In this document: piece by piece, positions 50,557 through 59,866 of the stretch
Layout of the letters: each line of letters starts with the position of its first letter
How positions within the stretch are numbered: position 1 is the stretch's first letter
From: Thermodesulfobacteriota bacterium
GTDB taxonomy: Bacteria; Desulfobacterota; Syntrophorhabdia; Syntrophorhabdales; JANXAF01
Reading direction: 5' to 3'
DNA: 64,000 nucleotides
Assembly: GCA_025062045.1 (NCBI GenBank)
Contig: JANXAF010000004.1
Location: 1-64,000 of the forward strand
The notes under the pieces: model-generated
The model's input: the letters and a program-made list of their open reading frames with translations, nothing else
What the model was told of the DNA's origin: nothing
Databases searched by the model: none
Program-made: the position numbers and the translations under genes

Positions 50557-51753
50557 ATGGGACCTAGTAGAGGATGGATAGTTACTCTATCCGGGACAGT
50601 TATCAATTTAGCGCTTGGGGTTCTCTACTCCTGGAGCGTATTTAAGGGCGCAATACCAGAAAGCTGGGGATGGACGAATGCGGAAAAGGCGCTCCCCTAT
50701 GCTGTCGCATGCTTTGTCTTTTCCTTGTCTATGATACCCGCAGGAAGACTCCAGGACAGAATAGGACCGAGATGGGTTGCCACAATGGGTGGGATATTGA
50801 TCGGCCTTGGCTTTGTGGTGGCATCTCTTTCAGGATCTTCTTCAACTGGCTTTATTTTGGGTTTCGGGATCCTTGGGGGCATGGGAATAGGATTTGGGTA
50901 TGCCTCTGCAACTCCTGCCGCTGTAAAATGGTTTCCGCCTGAAAAAACGGGTTTGATAACAGGAATCGTTGTATCAGGCTTTGGGCTTGCCTCCGTATAC
51001 ATAGCACCACTTGCATCATGGCTTTTACAGCTTTACACGTTGCCCCAAGCGATGATGATCTTCGGAATTGCCTTTTTTATTGTTGTCTTAGGGGTCTCCC
51101 AGCTTCTTAGTGATCCTCCGGAAAGATCTAGTCCCCCTAGAGTTACGTATGCGGGTGTACACCAAAATGAGTCTTCATGGCGTGAAATGCTCTCAACTAG
51201 AGAGTTTTACGTCCTCTGGATAACCTATTTTATCGGAGCAGGTACGGGCCTTACATTTATAAGTTTTGCCCAGGATCTAGGTAAAAAGTCTTTAGGAGAA
51301 CTGGCTTTTTTAGCTGTTGCGGTTTTGGCCTTTGGGAATGCGGCAGGAAGAATTATGGCGGGTTTTATATCAGATAAAATGGGAAGAGAGAGAACCATAT
51401 TCTATTTTCTTCTGGCTCAAGCTCTTACAGTTTTCTTACTCTACCTTGTTAAGGAAGGTACAAATTGGATTCTCCTTCTTTTGATAACCCTTTTTCTAGG
51501 TGCCAACTACGGATCGAATCTTTCGCTCTTTCCGTCTGCCACAAAGGATTACTTTGGGATTAGGAACTTCGGGATGAATTACGGCATTCTTTTCACCTCG
51601 TGGGGGTTTGCAGGCCTTATTCTACCGTGGGTTGGAGGAAAGATAAAGGATGTGACAGGAGAAACCGACCTTACGTTTTTCATTTTAATAGCCCTTTTAC
51701 TTTTTGGTGCGAGCCTTATTAAAATCAATAAACCTTCGAAGAGAGAAAAATAA
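50557..51753 (+). CDS. MFS transporter, oxalate/formate antiporter (OFA) family
   Basis: Twelve membrane helices with the OFA pattern are visible. The first helix reads GWIVTLSGTVINLALGVLYSWSVFKGAIPE, typical of OFA carriers. GRLQDRIGPRW follows helix 2 and FISDKMGRERT the MFS repeat in the second half. The chosen start is ATG 50557 (MGPSRGW), because AAGG lies 6-7 nt upstream and the promoter -10 box covers the earlier ATG 50527. OFA members carry mono- or dicarboxylates such as oxalate, formate or acetate-like acids. The gene is 11 bp before acetyl-CoA synthetase, which suggests uptake of a short carboxylate for activation. Confidence 0.85.
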   Translation: MGPSRGWIVTLSGTVINLALGVLYSWSVFKGAIPESWGWTNAEKALPYAVACFVFSLSMIPAGRLQDRIGPRWVATMGGILIGLGFVVASLSGSSSTGFILGFGILGGMGIGFGYASATPAAVKWFPPEKTGLITGIVVSGFGLASVYIAPLASWLLQLYTLPQAMMIFGIAFFIVVLGVSQLLSDPPERSSPPRVTYAGVHQNESSWREMLSTREFYVLWITYFIGAGTGLTFISFAQDLGKKSLGELAFLAVAVLAFGNAAGRIMAGFISDKMGRERTIFYFLLAQALTVFLLYLVKEGTNWILLLLITLFLGANYGSNLSLFPSATKDYFGIRNFGMNYGILFTSWGFAGLILPWVGGKIKDVTGETDLTFFILIALLLFGASLIKINKPSKREK

Positions 51754-51764
51754 GGAGGTAAGCT

Positions 51765-53768
51765 ATGGATAAAGACGTAAAGATCACATCCATTATGGAC
51801 GAAAGGAGGGTCTTTTATCCTCCTGAAGAGTTAAGGGCCCATGCGCGAATAAAGAGTAGAGAAGAGTACGAAAGGATCTACAAGAGATCGATTGAGGATC
51901 GAGAAGGTTTCTGGAGTGAGATCGCAAGCGAGCTTTTCTGGTTCAAAAAGTGGGATAAGGTAAACGAGGAAGATTTTCCAAAAGCAAAGATCCAGTGGTT
52001 TATTGGGGGAAAGACTAACATTTCGTATAACTGTCTTGATGTGCAGATAAATAAGGGTCGGGGAGAAAAGACAGCACTTATATGGCAGGGAGAGCCTGAA
52101 GAGGAAGTAAAAAAGTACACTTATTCGGAGCTTCTCAAAGAAGTTTCAAGGTTCGCAAACGTTCTCAAAAAAAAGGGTGTAAAGAAAGGAGATCGGGTTG
52201 CCATTTACATGCCAATGGTTGCAGAGCTTCCTATTGCTCTTCTTGCGTGTGCTAGAATAGGGGCAATCCACACGGTTGTTTTTGGAGGGTTTTCGGCTGA
52301 AGCGCTCCACGATAGGGTCTTGGATTCTGGAGCAAAGATGATAATTACTGCGAATGGTTACTGGAGATCAGGAAGGGTAGTGAACTCTAAAGCAAATGTT
52401 GACAGAGCCTGCGAGCTTTGCGCCCAAAAGGGACATAAGGTGGAAAACGTAATAGTTCTAAGAAGGCTTAGTGATTTTGATGTCCCTATGGTTGAGGGAA
52501 GGGACACTTGGTGGCATGAGGAGATTTCGGCGCCTGATATACAAGATGATTGTCCAGCCGAAGTCATGGATGCAGAAGATCCTCTATTTATCCTTTACAC
52601 TTCAGGGACGACAGGAAAACCGAAAGGGGTTCTACATACAACTGGCGGATACATGGTTTATGTTTACGTAACGATGCAGTACCACTTTGATTTGAAGGAG
52701 AACGATATCTTCTGGTGCACGGCAGATATCGGGTGGGTGACAGGACATTCCTACGTCGTATATGGTCCGCTTCTTAACGGAGTTACAACGATCGTCTTCG
52801 AAGGTGTGCCGACCTATCCTCAACCGGATAGATTCTGGCATATCATAGAAAAATTCAAGGTCACTGTATTTTACACGGCACCAACCGCAATCAGAGCCTG
52901 CATGAGGGAAGGTGATGAGTGGCCGAATAAACACGACCTATCGTCCCTTAGGGTACTCGGGTCTGTTGGAGAACCTATAAATCCGGAGGCGTGGATCTGG
53001 TACTATAAGGTCATTGGAAAGGAAAGATGTCCTATCTCGGATTGCTGGTGGCAGACTGAAACTGGCGGGCACTTAATTGCTCCTATGCCTGGTGCGTGGC
53101 CTTTAAAGCCAGGTTCTGCGACCCTGCCATTTTTCGGTGTAGAACCTGTAGTTTTAAGACCAAGGGCGACACCCACTAGTCCTCCACAAGAGGCGGATAT
53201 AAACGAAGGTGGCGAACTCTGTATAAAGAGGAGCTGGCCCGGAATAATGCGGGGGGTTTATGGGGACCCCAATGCGTTTTACGAAAGGTATTTTACGCAG
53301 CAACCAGGCTTCTATTATACGGGTGATGGTGCGAGAAAGGATGAAGACGGTTACTTCTGGCTCATGGGTAGAATCGATGACGTGGTAAATGTGTCTGGAC
53401 ACAGGATAGGAACAGCAGAGGTGGAAAGTGCCCTTGTGTCCCATCCGGCAGTCGCGGAAGCGGCCGTTGTGGGATACCCGCACGAGATCAAAGGAGAAGA
53501 TCTTTATGCCTTTGTGATCCTCAAACAAGGTTATGATCCCTCCGATGAACTAAGAAAGGAACTAATAAACCATGTAAGAAAGGAGATAGGTCCGATCGCA
53601 ACCCCTGGTAAGCTGCAGTTCGTCCCTGGTCTTCCGAAAACGAGATCCGGAAAGATAATGAGAAGAATCTTAAGAAAAATCGCATCCGGAGAGATAGACC
53701 AGATAGGGGATACAACAACCCTCGCCGAGCCTTCGGTTGTCGAAGAGATAATAAAGGGTAGACTATAA
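51765..53768 (+). CDS. acsA: Acetyl-CoA synthetase (AMP-forming)
   Basis: This 667-residue ANL-family enzyme carries the full acetyl-CoA synthetase pattern: [11 protein letters not shown] near 85, [23 protein letters not shown], the phosphate loop [11 protein letters not shown] near 277, WWQTETGG near 425, [31 protein letters not shown] near 510 and a C-terminal TRSGKIMRR with the regulatory/catalytic Lys. It activates acetate to acetyl-CoA with ATP. GGAGG lies 6 nt before the ATG. It is the second gene of an MFS-acsA unit that ends in a strong terminator. Confidence 0.96.
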   Translation: MDKDVKITSIMDERRVFYPPEELRAHARIKSREEYERIYKRSIEDREGFWSEIASELFWFKKWDKVNEEDFPKAKIQWFIGGKTNISYNCLDVQINKGRGEKTALIWQGEPEEEVKKYTYSELLKEVSRFANVLKKKGVKKGDRVAIYMPMVAELPIALLACARIGAIHTVVFGGFSAEALHDRVLDSGAKMIITANGYWRSGRVVNSKANVDRACELCAQKGHKVENVIVLRRLSDFDVPMVEGRDTWWHEEISAPDIQDDCPAEVMDAEDPLFILYTSGTTGKPKGVLHTTGGYMVYVYVTMQYHFDLKENDIFWCTADIGWVTGHSYVVYGPLLNGVTTIVFEGVPTYPQPDRFWHIIEKFKVTVFYTAPTAIRACMREGDEWPNKHDLSSLRVLGSVGEPINPEAWIWYYKVIGKERCPISDCWWQTETGGHLIAPMPGAWPLKPGSATLPFFGVEPVVLRPRATPTSPPQEADINEGGELCIKRSWPGIMRGVYGDPNAFYERYFTQQPGFYYTGDGARKDEDGYFWLMGRIDDVVNVSGHRIGTAEVESALVSHPAVAEAAVVGYPHEIKGEDLYAFVILKQGYDPSDELRKELINHVRKEIGPIATPGKLQFVPGLPKTRSGKIMRRILRKIASGEIDQIGDTTTLAEPSVVEEIIKGRL

Positions 53769-53774
53769 GTAGAA

Positions 53775-53809
53775 GGCCCGCCAAAGGCGGGCCCCATTAC
53801 TTTTTTTTT
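53775..53809 (+). terminator. Rho-independent terminator after acsA
   Basis: GGCCCGCC (53775-53782) and GGCGGGCC (53786-53793) form an 8-bp G/C stem with a 3-nt loop, followed after 7 bases by a run of nine T (53801-53809). Confidence 0.88.
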
Positions 53810-53852
53810 AAAAAAAGTTCTTGATAAGGCGTTCTTTTTATGTTAGTGGATA

Positions 53853-55463
53853 ATGCTTGTGAAATTGAGGATTATCTCGTTTCTTATCCTTCTTTTCCTA
53901 TTTGTCAATCCGGTAGAGGCAAAAAAAGAGATAAAGGATTGCTTTAAGTGCCATACGGATTTCGAAGAAAGAGAATACGCTTTGTCTGTCCATGGGCAAT
54001 TTTCATGCCTTGTTTGCCATAAAGACCTAAAAGTCGAAACTCACATAAAGGAGAGAAGACCAGAAAAAAGTGCGTGGAGGAGGTCTCTAAACGAGACGTG
54101 TCAGATGTGCCATGACTCCAAAACAATCTTTGCAAAAGCCGAACACCGAAAAGTATCAGATCAGCTTTTATGCACAGACTGCCACAATCCGCATCTTTCT
54201 AAGTCGATGAGGACGGAAAAGAAAGCCAAGTCAGAACGGGCTTACTGTCTTATTTGTCACGGCAATAAAGGCCTGAAGATGAGATTCCAAAATGGGGAAG
54301 AGATTTCCATCTATGTGGATGAAAAGCGATTTTTGAAGTCCGCTCACGGGAAAAACCCCTGTTCTTTTTGTCATCTTGGATTTTCAAAGGATAGGCATCC
54401 TAAGGGACAGTACGAGAGTAAAATGGATTTTGTACATAAACTCTCCTTTTCAGCCTGCGCAAGGTGCCACGTGGATGAGTGCAAGAGGTTTGAGAGATGT
54501 GTACACGGCGCCCTAGCCAGGAAAAAAGAAAAAAGTGCTCCTTTATGTTCAGATTGTCACAATCCCCATTATGTAACAAAAATAAAGAAGGACGATATGG
54601 AGCTCCATTTAACCTCATGTATCAGATGTCACAAAGATGTCTACGATGCATATAAAGAAAGTGTCCACTACAAAGCCTGGGAAAAGGGAAAGAAGGATGC
54701 CCCCCTATGTACCGGCTGCCATAAACCCCATGATGTTCTTGTTACATCCTTCAATCTCAGAAACAATGAAGTGTGCTTTGAATGTCACAAAGAAATCGAA
54801 AAGGCTCACACTGACTGGTTCTATAACCCGCCCTTTAAGTCGCAATCCTTTGTGAAGTTCCATTTCGAACTTATAACTTGCAATGTTTGCCATGCCAAGA
54901 ACAAAGAGGGGGCCGTGTATCTCCATCCGCACGACAAGAAAAGTAGAGATCCAATAACGATTGAAGATATGAAAAACCTACTTGGAATCGACAAGGAAAA
55001 ATTGGGACCCTATCTAGACAAAAATAGGGACGGATATGTAGAAAGTCGGGAACTTTGGGAGATCTTCGATGACCTTTTAAGGAGGGGAGTAACACTTACG
55101 CTAATAGGGTGGATGGATGTTAGGGATCCTATACTTTCGCATTTTACGGAGCCAAAGGAGAAGGCTTTAAGGAGTTGTGAGGTGTGTCACAGAGCAGATT
55201 CACCCTTTTTCAGAGACGCGTTTTTATTATTCAGGGACGAATATGGTTGGCCCTTCGTTTTTAAGGCCCATAAAGATGTTCTTAGCACTAAAAGCACACT
55301 ATCGCCCCTTTCCGAATTTTACGTCTTCGGAAGCACAAGGCTCGCAATAGTCGATTTTCTATTGATCGTTTCAGTTTTTGGGGCTTTACTCGTTCCGGCA
55401 ATCCATATCACTTTGAGGATACTTACGAGGAAATGGAGAAAAAGGGGTCTTTTGCATGAATAG
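53853..55463 (+). CDS. 13-haem c-type cytochrome with EF-hand loop and C-terminal anchor
   Basis: A signal peptide (about 1-23, ending VEA) leads into a region with 13 CxxCH haem sites (CFKCH, CLVCH, CQMCH, CTDCH, CLICH, CSFCH, CARCH, CSDCH, CIRCH, CTGCH, CFECH, CNVCH, CEVCH). Between sites 12 and 13 is a canonical EF-hand loop, DKNRDGYVESRE (residues 389-400), with all calcium ligand positions filled. A membrane helix (about 500-525) and a basic tail anchor it to the inner membrane facing the periplasm. The cytochrome b gene overlaps by 8 bp. Together they resemble quinol:periplasm electron-transfer (Cbc-type) modules that feed extracellular or periplasmic acceptors. Confidence 0.9.
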   Translation: MLVKLRIISFLILLFLFVNPVEAKKEIKDCFKCHTDFEEREYALSVHGQFSCLVCHKDLKVETHIKERRPEKSAWRRSLNETCQMCHDSKTIFAKAEHRKVSDQLLCTDCHNPHLSKSMRTEKKAKSERAYCLICHGNKGLKMRFQNGEEISIYVDEKRFLKSAHGKNPCSFCHLGFSKDRHPKGQYESKMDFVHKLSFSACARCHVDECKRFERCVHGALARKKEKSAPLCSDCHNPHYVTKIKKDDMELHLTSCIRCHKDVYDAYKESVHYKAWEKGKKDAPLCTGCHKPHDVLVTSFNLRNNEVCFECHKEIEKAHTDWFYNPPFKSQSFVKFHFELITCNVCHAKNKEGAVYLHPHDKKSRDPITIEDMKNLLGIDKEKLGPYLDKNRDGYVESRELWEIFDDLLRRGVTLTLIGWMDVRDPILSHFTEPKEKALRSCEVCHRADSPFFRDAFLLFRDEYGWPFVFKAHKDVLSTKSTLSPLSEFYVFGSTRLAIVDFLLIVSVFGALLVPAIHITLRILTRKWRKRGLLHE

Positions 55464-56085
55464 ACGGGTTTACTTACATCCACTCCCCGTCCGGATCTGG
55501 CACTGGATAAACGCCATATGTTTCTTTGTTCTTATGCTTACGGGACTTCAGATGAGGTATGGAGACGTGTTCGAGATTATATCATTTAGAACCGCGGTTA
55601 GCCTTCACAACATATTCGGTTTTGTTTTGATAGGTAACTTCATTTTCTGGGCAGTCTACTACCATGCGACAGGAAAGATATTCACCCTATATATTCCGGC
55701 AAAACCGGGAGAAATTGGAAAGTTCTTAATAGACCTTATAAGACAATCAGTTTACTACGGTTATGGACTCCTAATTGGAGACCGGAATCCCCACGAACCT
55801 AAACCAGAAAGTAAGTTCAACCCGCTCCAAAAAATTTCGTACCATTTTGTAATGCTATTTATGCCTGTCCAGATCATAACGGGATTAATGCTTTGGAATC
55901 CAGCTTACTTTTCAAAATGGATAAACCTCTTAGGAGGAATTTTAATAGTCGACACTATCCACGTCTTTCTCACCATTTTTTATCTGGCTTTCATTGTGGT
56001 ACATCTATACTTTGCCACACTCGGTCCTACGCCTCTGGCCCATATAAAAGCTATGTTCATCACGGGTTACGAAGAGGAACACTAA
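55456..56085 (+). CDS. Membrane cytochrome b, formate dehydrogenase-gamma/b561-like
   Basis: The 209 residues have four to five membrane helices and a di-haem pattern: HPLPVRIWHWINAICFFVLMLTGLQ near the start, SLHNIFGFVLIG, SYHFVMLFMPVQIITGLMLW, and DTIHVFLTIFYLAFIVVHLYFA. Conserved His residues in these helices fit haem b ligands of the cytochrome b561/NiFe-hydrogenase type group. It would oxidise or reduce menaquinone and exchange electrons with the 13-haem cytochrome encoded upstream, with which it overlaps by 8 bp. No other oxidoreductase subunit adjoins. Confidence 0.88.
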   Translation: MNRRVYLHPLPVRIWHWINAICFFVLMLTGLQMRYGDVFEIISFRTAVSLHNIFGFVLIGNFIFWAVYYHATGKIFTLYIPAKPGEIGKFLIDLIRQSVYYGYGLLIGDRNPHEPKPESKFNPLQKISYHFVMLFMPVQIITGLMLWNPAYFSKWINLLGGILIVDTIHVFLTIFYLAFIVVHLYFATLGPTPLAHIKAMFITGYEEEH

Positions 56086-56091
56086 AATTTG

Positions 56092-56934
56092 ATGTACGAC
56101 GAAACTAAGGAGAAACTTTTGACGCTCAGAGAGACTATTCGAGAGATGGGAAGAGTGCTTATTGCCTATTCCGGAGGAATGGACAGTACTTTTCTTGCAA
56201 AACTTTCTTTAGATTGCTTGGGGAAAGAAAATGTTCTTTTGGTTACAGCAAGATCACCTTTCTTTCCCGAAAGGGAAATAAAAGATGCTGAAAAAACTGC
56301 AAGATTTTTGGGAGCAGACCACATAATAATAGAGCATAACGAGCTGGAAGTAGAAGCAATAGTGGAGAATTCTCTAGAGAGATGTTATCACTGTAAAAGA
56401 GAACTTTTCGAAAAACTTTTAAAAATGGCGACAAAATTCAAAAAAGAATATGTGTTAGACGGGACGACGAAAGACGACGAAGGTGATTTCCGACCCGGCA
56501 TTAGGGCGCTTAGAGAGCTAGGTATCAGAAGTCCCCTTTCTGAATGTGGATTGACAAAAAGGGAGATAAAGGCGCTTTCAGAAGAGATGAACTTACCAAC
56601 ACAGAATAAACCATCCTTTGCTTGTCTGGCGTCCCGTTTCCCCTACGGGCAGAGAATAACAGAAGAAAAACTCCGTATGGTCAATACCGCGGAAGAGCTT
56701 CTTTTGGAAATGGGATTTAGGGTTGTAAGGGTAAGGCACTACGGAGAATTAGCCAGAATAGAAGTCGGCGAAGATGAGATAAACCGTTTTATGAGTTCGG
56801 AGCTAAGAAAAAAAGTTGTTGAGAGCTTGAAAGGTTTAGGGTATGTGTATGTCACGCTGGACCTACGCGGGTTTAGAAGTGGCTCAATGAATGAAGCCAT
56901 AAAATATGGGGGGGGAAATGGGAGAGTACGATGA
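56092..56934 (+). CDS. larE: LarE-like ATP-dependent sulfur transferase
   Basis: This PP-loop protein of 280 residues starts with the nucleotide motif IAYSGGMDSTFLAKLS and has ERCYHCKRELFEKL near 95 and KPSFACLASRFPYGQRIT near 175-190. This CLASR Cys is the sacrificial sulfur donor of LarE from Lactobacillus; the first two Cys are also conserved. LarE makes the pincer nickel cofactor of lactate racemase and related enzymes with LarB and LarC, which are not in the window. ATG 56092 is preferred to the adjacent TTG 56089. The gene is 6 bp after the cytochrome b gene. Confidence 0.88.
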   Translation: MYDETKEKLLTLRETIREMGRVLIAYSGGMDSTFLAKLSLDCLGKENVLLVTARSPFFPEREIKDAEKTARFLGADHIIIEHNELEVEAIVENSLERCYHCKRELFEKLLKMATKFKKEYVLDGTTKDDEGDFRPGIRALRELGIRSPLSECGLTKREIKALSEEMNLPTQNKPSFACLASRFPYGQRITEEKLRMVNTAEELLLEMGFRVVRVRHYGELARIEVGEDEINRFMSSELRKKVVESLKGLGYVYVTLDLRGFRSGSMNEAIKYGGGNGRVR

Positions 56935-57409
56935 GGAAAGAGAAAGGCTTTCTTGGAGAGAGATCGACAGATTAAGGGACAGAAGCAAACACGTCCGTAA
57001 AGAAGAGAAAAGAGAGAGACCGCAAAAGCTGGACCGCTGGAAAACCAAAAGGGCAAAAGAGGCTTTAGAGAGACTCCTAAAAGGAGAAAAGGGGACGCTT
57101 GAGCATGACAAACTTTATAACAAAATTCACGCTTCTTACGGGACGGAAAGCTTTTTGAAAAATGTCAAAGCTTACATTGACAAGTATGGACTGCCCGATG
57201 ATGCGTCGACTCTCATGCTAATCATGGATACGAAAGATGAAAAAATTATACTCGCAGCTTTGGAGAAACTTAAATCAATGTATCACCACCTCCCAGAGAG
57301 AACGAAGGAGGATGTCCGAAGAAAAGTATCGATCTTGCGTTTCACCGAAAAATCGACTGAGGTCCGGGAAGAAGCTTTGGCATTCCTCGAAGAGCTAAAG
57401 GGTCCTTAA
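56918..57409 (+). CDS. Coiled-coil/helical-repeat protein, unknown
   Basis: ATG 56918 follows a run of G (ribosome site) and gives 163 residues; the end of larE overlaps by 17 bp. The first 75 residues are strongly charged (rich in Arg/Lys/Glu). Residues 80-163 form two or three helices with a HEAT-like feel (LMLIMDTKDEKIILAALEKL, TEVREEALAFLEEL). There is no signal peptide or Cys. I do not recognise a family. It may share the transcript of larE. The convergent decarboxylase gene ends 5 bp later. Confidence 0.65.
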   Translation: MGEYDEERERLSWREIDRLRDRSKHVRKEEKRERPQKLDRWKTKRAKEALERLLKGEKGTLEHDKLYNKIHASYGTESFLKNVKAYIDKYGLPDDASTLMLIMDTKDEKIILAALEKLKSMYHHLPERTKEDVRRKVSILRFTEKSTEVREEALAFLEELKGP

Positions 57410-57413
57410 AACC

Positions 57414-58613
57414 TTACACGCGCCTTAGGAAGTCTCTAAATGAAAACCTCTTTACTACTTTAAGTCTACCATCCTTTCTAATAAGAACGATCGATGGTAA
57501 TTTTATCCCGTTGAAAGTGTTATTTTTCACGATAGTGTAATGGACCATATCCGTAAATACGAGTTTTTTCCCTACATAGAGGGGTTCATCAAAAGAATAA
57601 TCGCCAATTATATCTCCCGCTAGACAGCTTACGCCGCCTATTCGATAGGTGTATGGTTTCACGTATGGTTCTGACGATCCCACAATGTTAGGTCTATAAG
57701 GCATAAGGAGAACATCAGGAAGATGGGCCTCGGCGGACCCATCTATAATCGCTATATTCATGCCATTTTTTACGATATCTAAAACGGACGTTACATAGTA
57801 CCCACATTCGAGGACACTTGCTTCTCCAGGCTCTAAGTAAATCTCCACACCGTAAGTCCCCTTGAAATCCTCGATGAGGCGTATTAGAAGTTCAATATCG
57901 TAATCGTCTCTCGTTATATGGTGGCCTCCCCCAAAACTTACCCATTTTACGTTTTTGAGATAGGGTCCGAAATTCATCGTAAAGTGCTCGATTATCCTGG
58001 CTAAAACATCAGAATTCTGTTCGCACATGGCATGAAAATGTATGCCATCGATGAGATCTTTGTATTTTGGGTACTCTTCTTCGAATACTTCTCGAACAAC
58101 CCCAAGTCTAGAATTTGGAGCGCAAGGATCGTACATCCTAGTTTTGACTTCTGAATATCCCGGATTTACCCTTATCCCAACCTGTTTGTTCGATTCCTTG
58201 ACTCTGCGGGCGAATCTCTCGACTAGGTTAAATGAGTTAAAGATGACAACATCTGAAAACCTAATGATACCCTCTATTTGATCTTCGGGATAAGCCGCAC
58301 CAAATGTGTGAACCTCTTTTTTAAATTTCTCCTTTCCAAGTCTCGCCTCGTAAAGACCGCTTGCGCATACACCATCCAAATACTTTCGCATAATATGGAA
58401 AACATAATAACCAGCGTAAGCTTTAAGAGCATGTAAGATCCGACAACCGGTTCTGTCTTTAACATAGCGCATAACTTTCATGTTCTCTTCGATCAGCAAT
58501 TCATCTATGACGTAAGACGGGGTTTCTACATTTTCCAAAAGGGAGAGGAAAAGATCGAGCCTCTCCCGAAAGAGATTTCTTCTTCTTACCTTTATGGTAT
58601 CGGTCGCCTCCAT
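57414..58613 (-). CDS. nspC: Carboxynorspermidine/carboxyspermidine decarboxylase
   Basis: This PLP enzyme is of the alanine-racemase fold. Lys64 in LHALKAYAG binds PLP (numbering from ATG 58613). GIRVNPGYSE, HFHAMCEQNSDVL, SFGGGHHITRDDYDI and EPGEASVLECGYYV follow the nspC family, and CLAGDIIGDY carries the active-site Cys from the second subunit. It removes CO2 from carboxyspermidine or carboxynorspermidine, giving the polyamine. About 30 residues precede the usual start. An upstream ATG (58661) lies inside the dehydrogenase gene. It is the last of five genes for polyamine synthesis. Confidence 0.9.
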   Translation of the reverse strand: MEATDTIKVRRRNLFRERLDLFLSLLENVETPSYVIDELLIEENMKVMRYVKDRTGCRILHALKAYAGYYVFHIMRKYLDGVCASGLYEARLGKEKFKKEVHTFGAAYPEDQIEGIIRFSDVVIFNSFNLVERFARRVKESNKQVGIRVNPGYSEVKTRMYDPCAPNSRLGVVREVFEEEYPKYKDLIDGIHFHAMCEQNSDVLARIIEHFTMNFGPYLKNVKWVSFGGGHHITRDDYDIELLIRLIEDFKGTYGVEIYLEPGEASVLECGYYVTSVLDIVKNGMNIAIIDGSAEAHLPDVLLMPYRPNIVGSSEPYVKPYTYRIGGVSCLAGDIIGDYSFDEPLYVGKKLVFTDMVHYTIVKNNTFNGIKLPSIVLIRKDGRLKVVKRFSFRDFLRRV

Positions 58614-58618
58614 ATCTT

Positions 58619-59842
58619 TTAAGGCGTATCGGGTAATGGTTCCCAATCGACGACCTTCCAAGGCAGACCGTATCGATTCATCGCGTCCATAAACTTATCA
58701 GGATCGAGCTGTTCCACATTGTAAACTCCAGGGGCAAGCCATTCTCCACTAAGAAGCATCATCGCCCCTATCATAGCGGGCACGCCAGCCGTATAGGCTA
58801 TTGCCTGGGTACCCGTCTCCCTATAAGCCTCCTCGTGGTCACAAACGTTGTATATGTATTTTGTGATCACCTTTCCATCCTTTTTGCCGGTCATAACGTT
58901 TCCTATCACCGTTTTCCCTTTATACCTAGGACCCAAAGAGATCGGGGAAGGAAGAAGAGTCTTCAAGAATCTCAGAGGGATTATCTTGTGACCTTCATAT
59001 TCTACAGGATCTATCCTTGTAAGCCCCACGTTTTTGAGTACCCTTAAATGATTGAGGTAGCTTTCTGAAAAGGTCATCCAGAACCTGGCCCTCTTTACGC
59101 CTTTTATGTGGATAACTAGGGATTCAAGTTCTTCGTGGGCTATGAGATAACTCTCTCTCGGCCCTACCTCCGGATAATTAAATGTAAAGTGTATCGCGTT
59201 TTCGTCGATTATCGAAGGGGTCTCTATCCATCTTCCTTCCTGCCAGTAGCGTCCTTTTTGTAGGACCTCCCTTATGTTAAGTTCCGGATTAAAATTTGTA
59301 GCAAAAGGTAGGCCGTGAGTTCCCCCGTTACAGTCGAGAATGTCTATGTAGTTTATTTCATCGAATAAATGCTTTTGGGCGTACGCGGCATAAACGTTTG
59401 TTACTCCAGGATCGAATCCGCATCCCAGAATCCCCATTATCCCTCTTTTTTTGAATTTCTCGTCGAAAGCCCACTGCCAGCTGTACTCATAATAGGCCTC
59501 TTCTAAGGCCTCGTAGCTTGCTGTATCAAGATAATGGACTCCTGTTTGGAGACAAGCCTCCATAATATTTAGGTCATGGTATGTAAGCGCTAAGTTAATG
59601 ACGATGTCGGGTTTGTACTTTTCTATTAAATCCACAAGCTCGTCCACCTTATCCGCGTCCACCCGAGCTACCTCTATGTCTCTCTGGTATTTGCTTCTTA
59701 TTGCTTCTCTTATGGCCTCACATTTAGTGATGTCTCTACTTGCAACGATTATCTCTTTGAAATATTCAGGATTTTGGGCACATTTGTGTGCACAAACAGT
59801 GGCTACTGCGCCTGCTCCTATTATGAGTACCCTTCCTTTCAT
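58619..59842 (-). CDS. Carboxynorspermidine/carboxyspermidine synthase (dehydrogenase)
   Basis: This 407-residue protein belongs to the saccharopine-dehydrogenase-like family. The Rossmann start is VLIIGAGAVATVCAHKC, and the NADPH-binding strand ends in ASRDITK. The conserved stretch GCGFDPGVTNVYAAYA lies near 145, and GTHGLPFATNFNPELNIREVL near 178-198. It condenses a diamine (putrescine or diaminopropane) with aspartate semialdehyde and reduces the imine. As putrescine is made by the next genes upstream, carboxyspermidine is the more likely product. It directly precedes the decarboxylase gene, with about 6 bp between stop and start. Confidence 0.9.
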   Translation of the reverse strand: MKGRVLIIGAGAVATVCAHKCAQNPEYFKEIIVASRDITKCEAIREAIRSKYQRDIEVARVDADKVDELVDLIEKYKPDIVINLALTYHDLNIMEACLQTGVHYLDTASYEALEEAYYEYSWQWAFDEKFKKRGIMGILGCGFDPGVTNVYAAYAQKHLFDEINYIDILDCNGGTHGLPFATNFNPELNIREVLQKGRYWQEGRWIETPSIIDENAIHFTFNYPEVGPRESYLIAHEELESLVIHIKGVKRARFWMTFSESYLNHLRVLKNVGLTRIDPVEYEGHKIIPLRFLKTLLPSPISLGPRYKGKTVIGNVMTGKKDGKVITKYIYNVCDHEEAYRETGTQAIAYTAGVPAMIGAMMLLSGEWLAPGVYNVEQLDPDKFMDAMNRYGLPWKVVDWEPLPDTP

Positions 59843-59866
59843 TCTGCCCTCCTTTCGAAGATTTTT

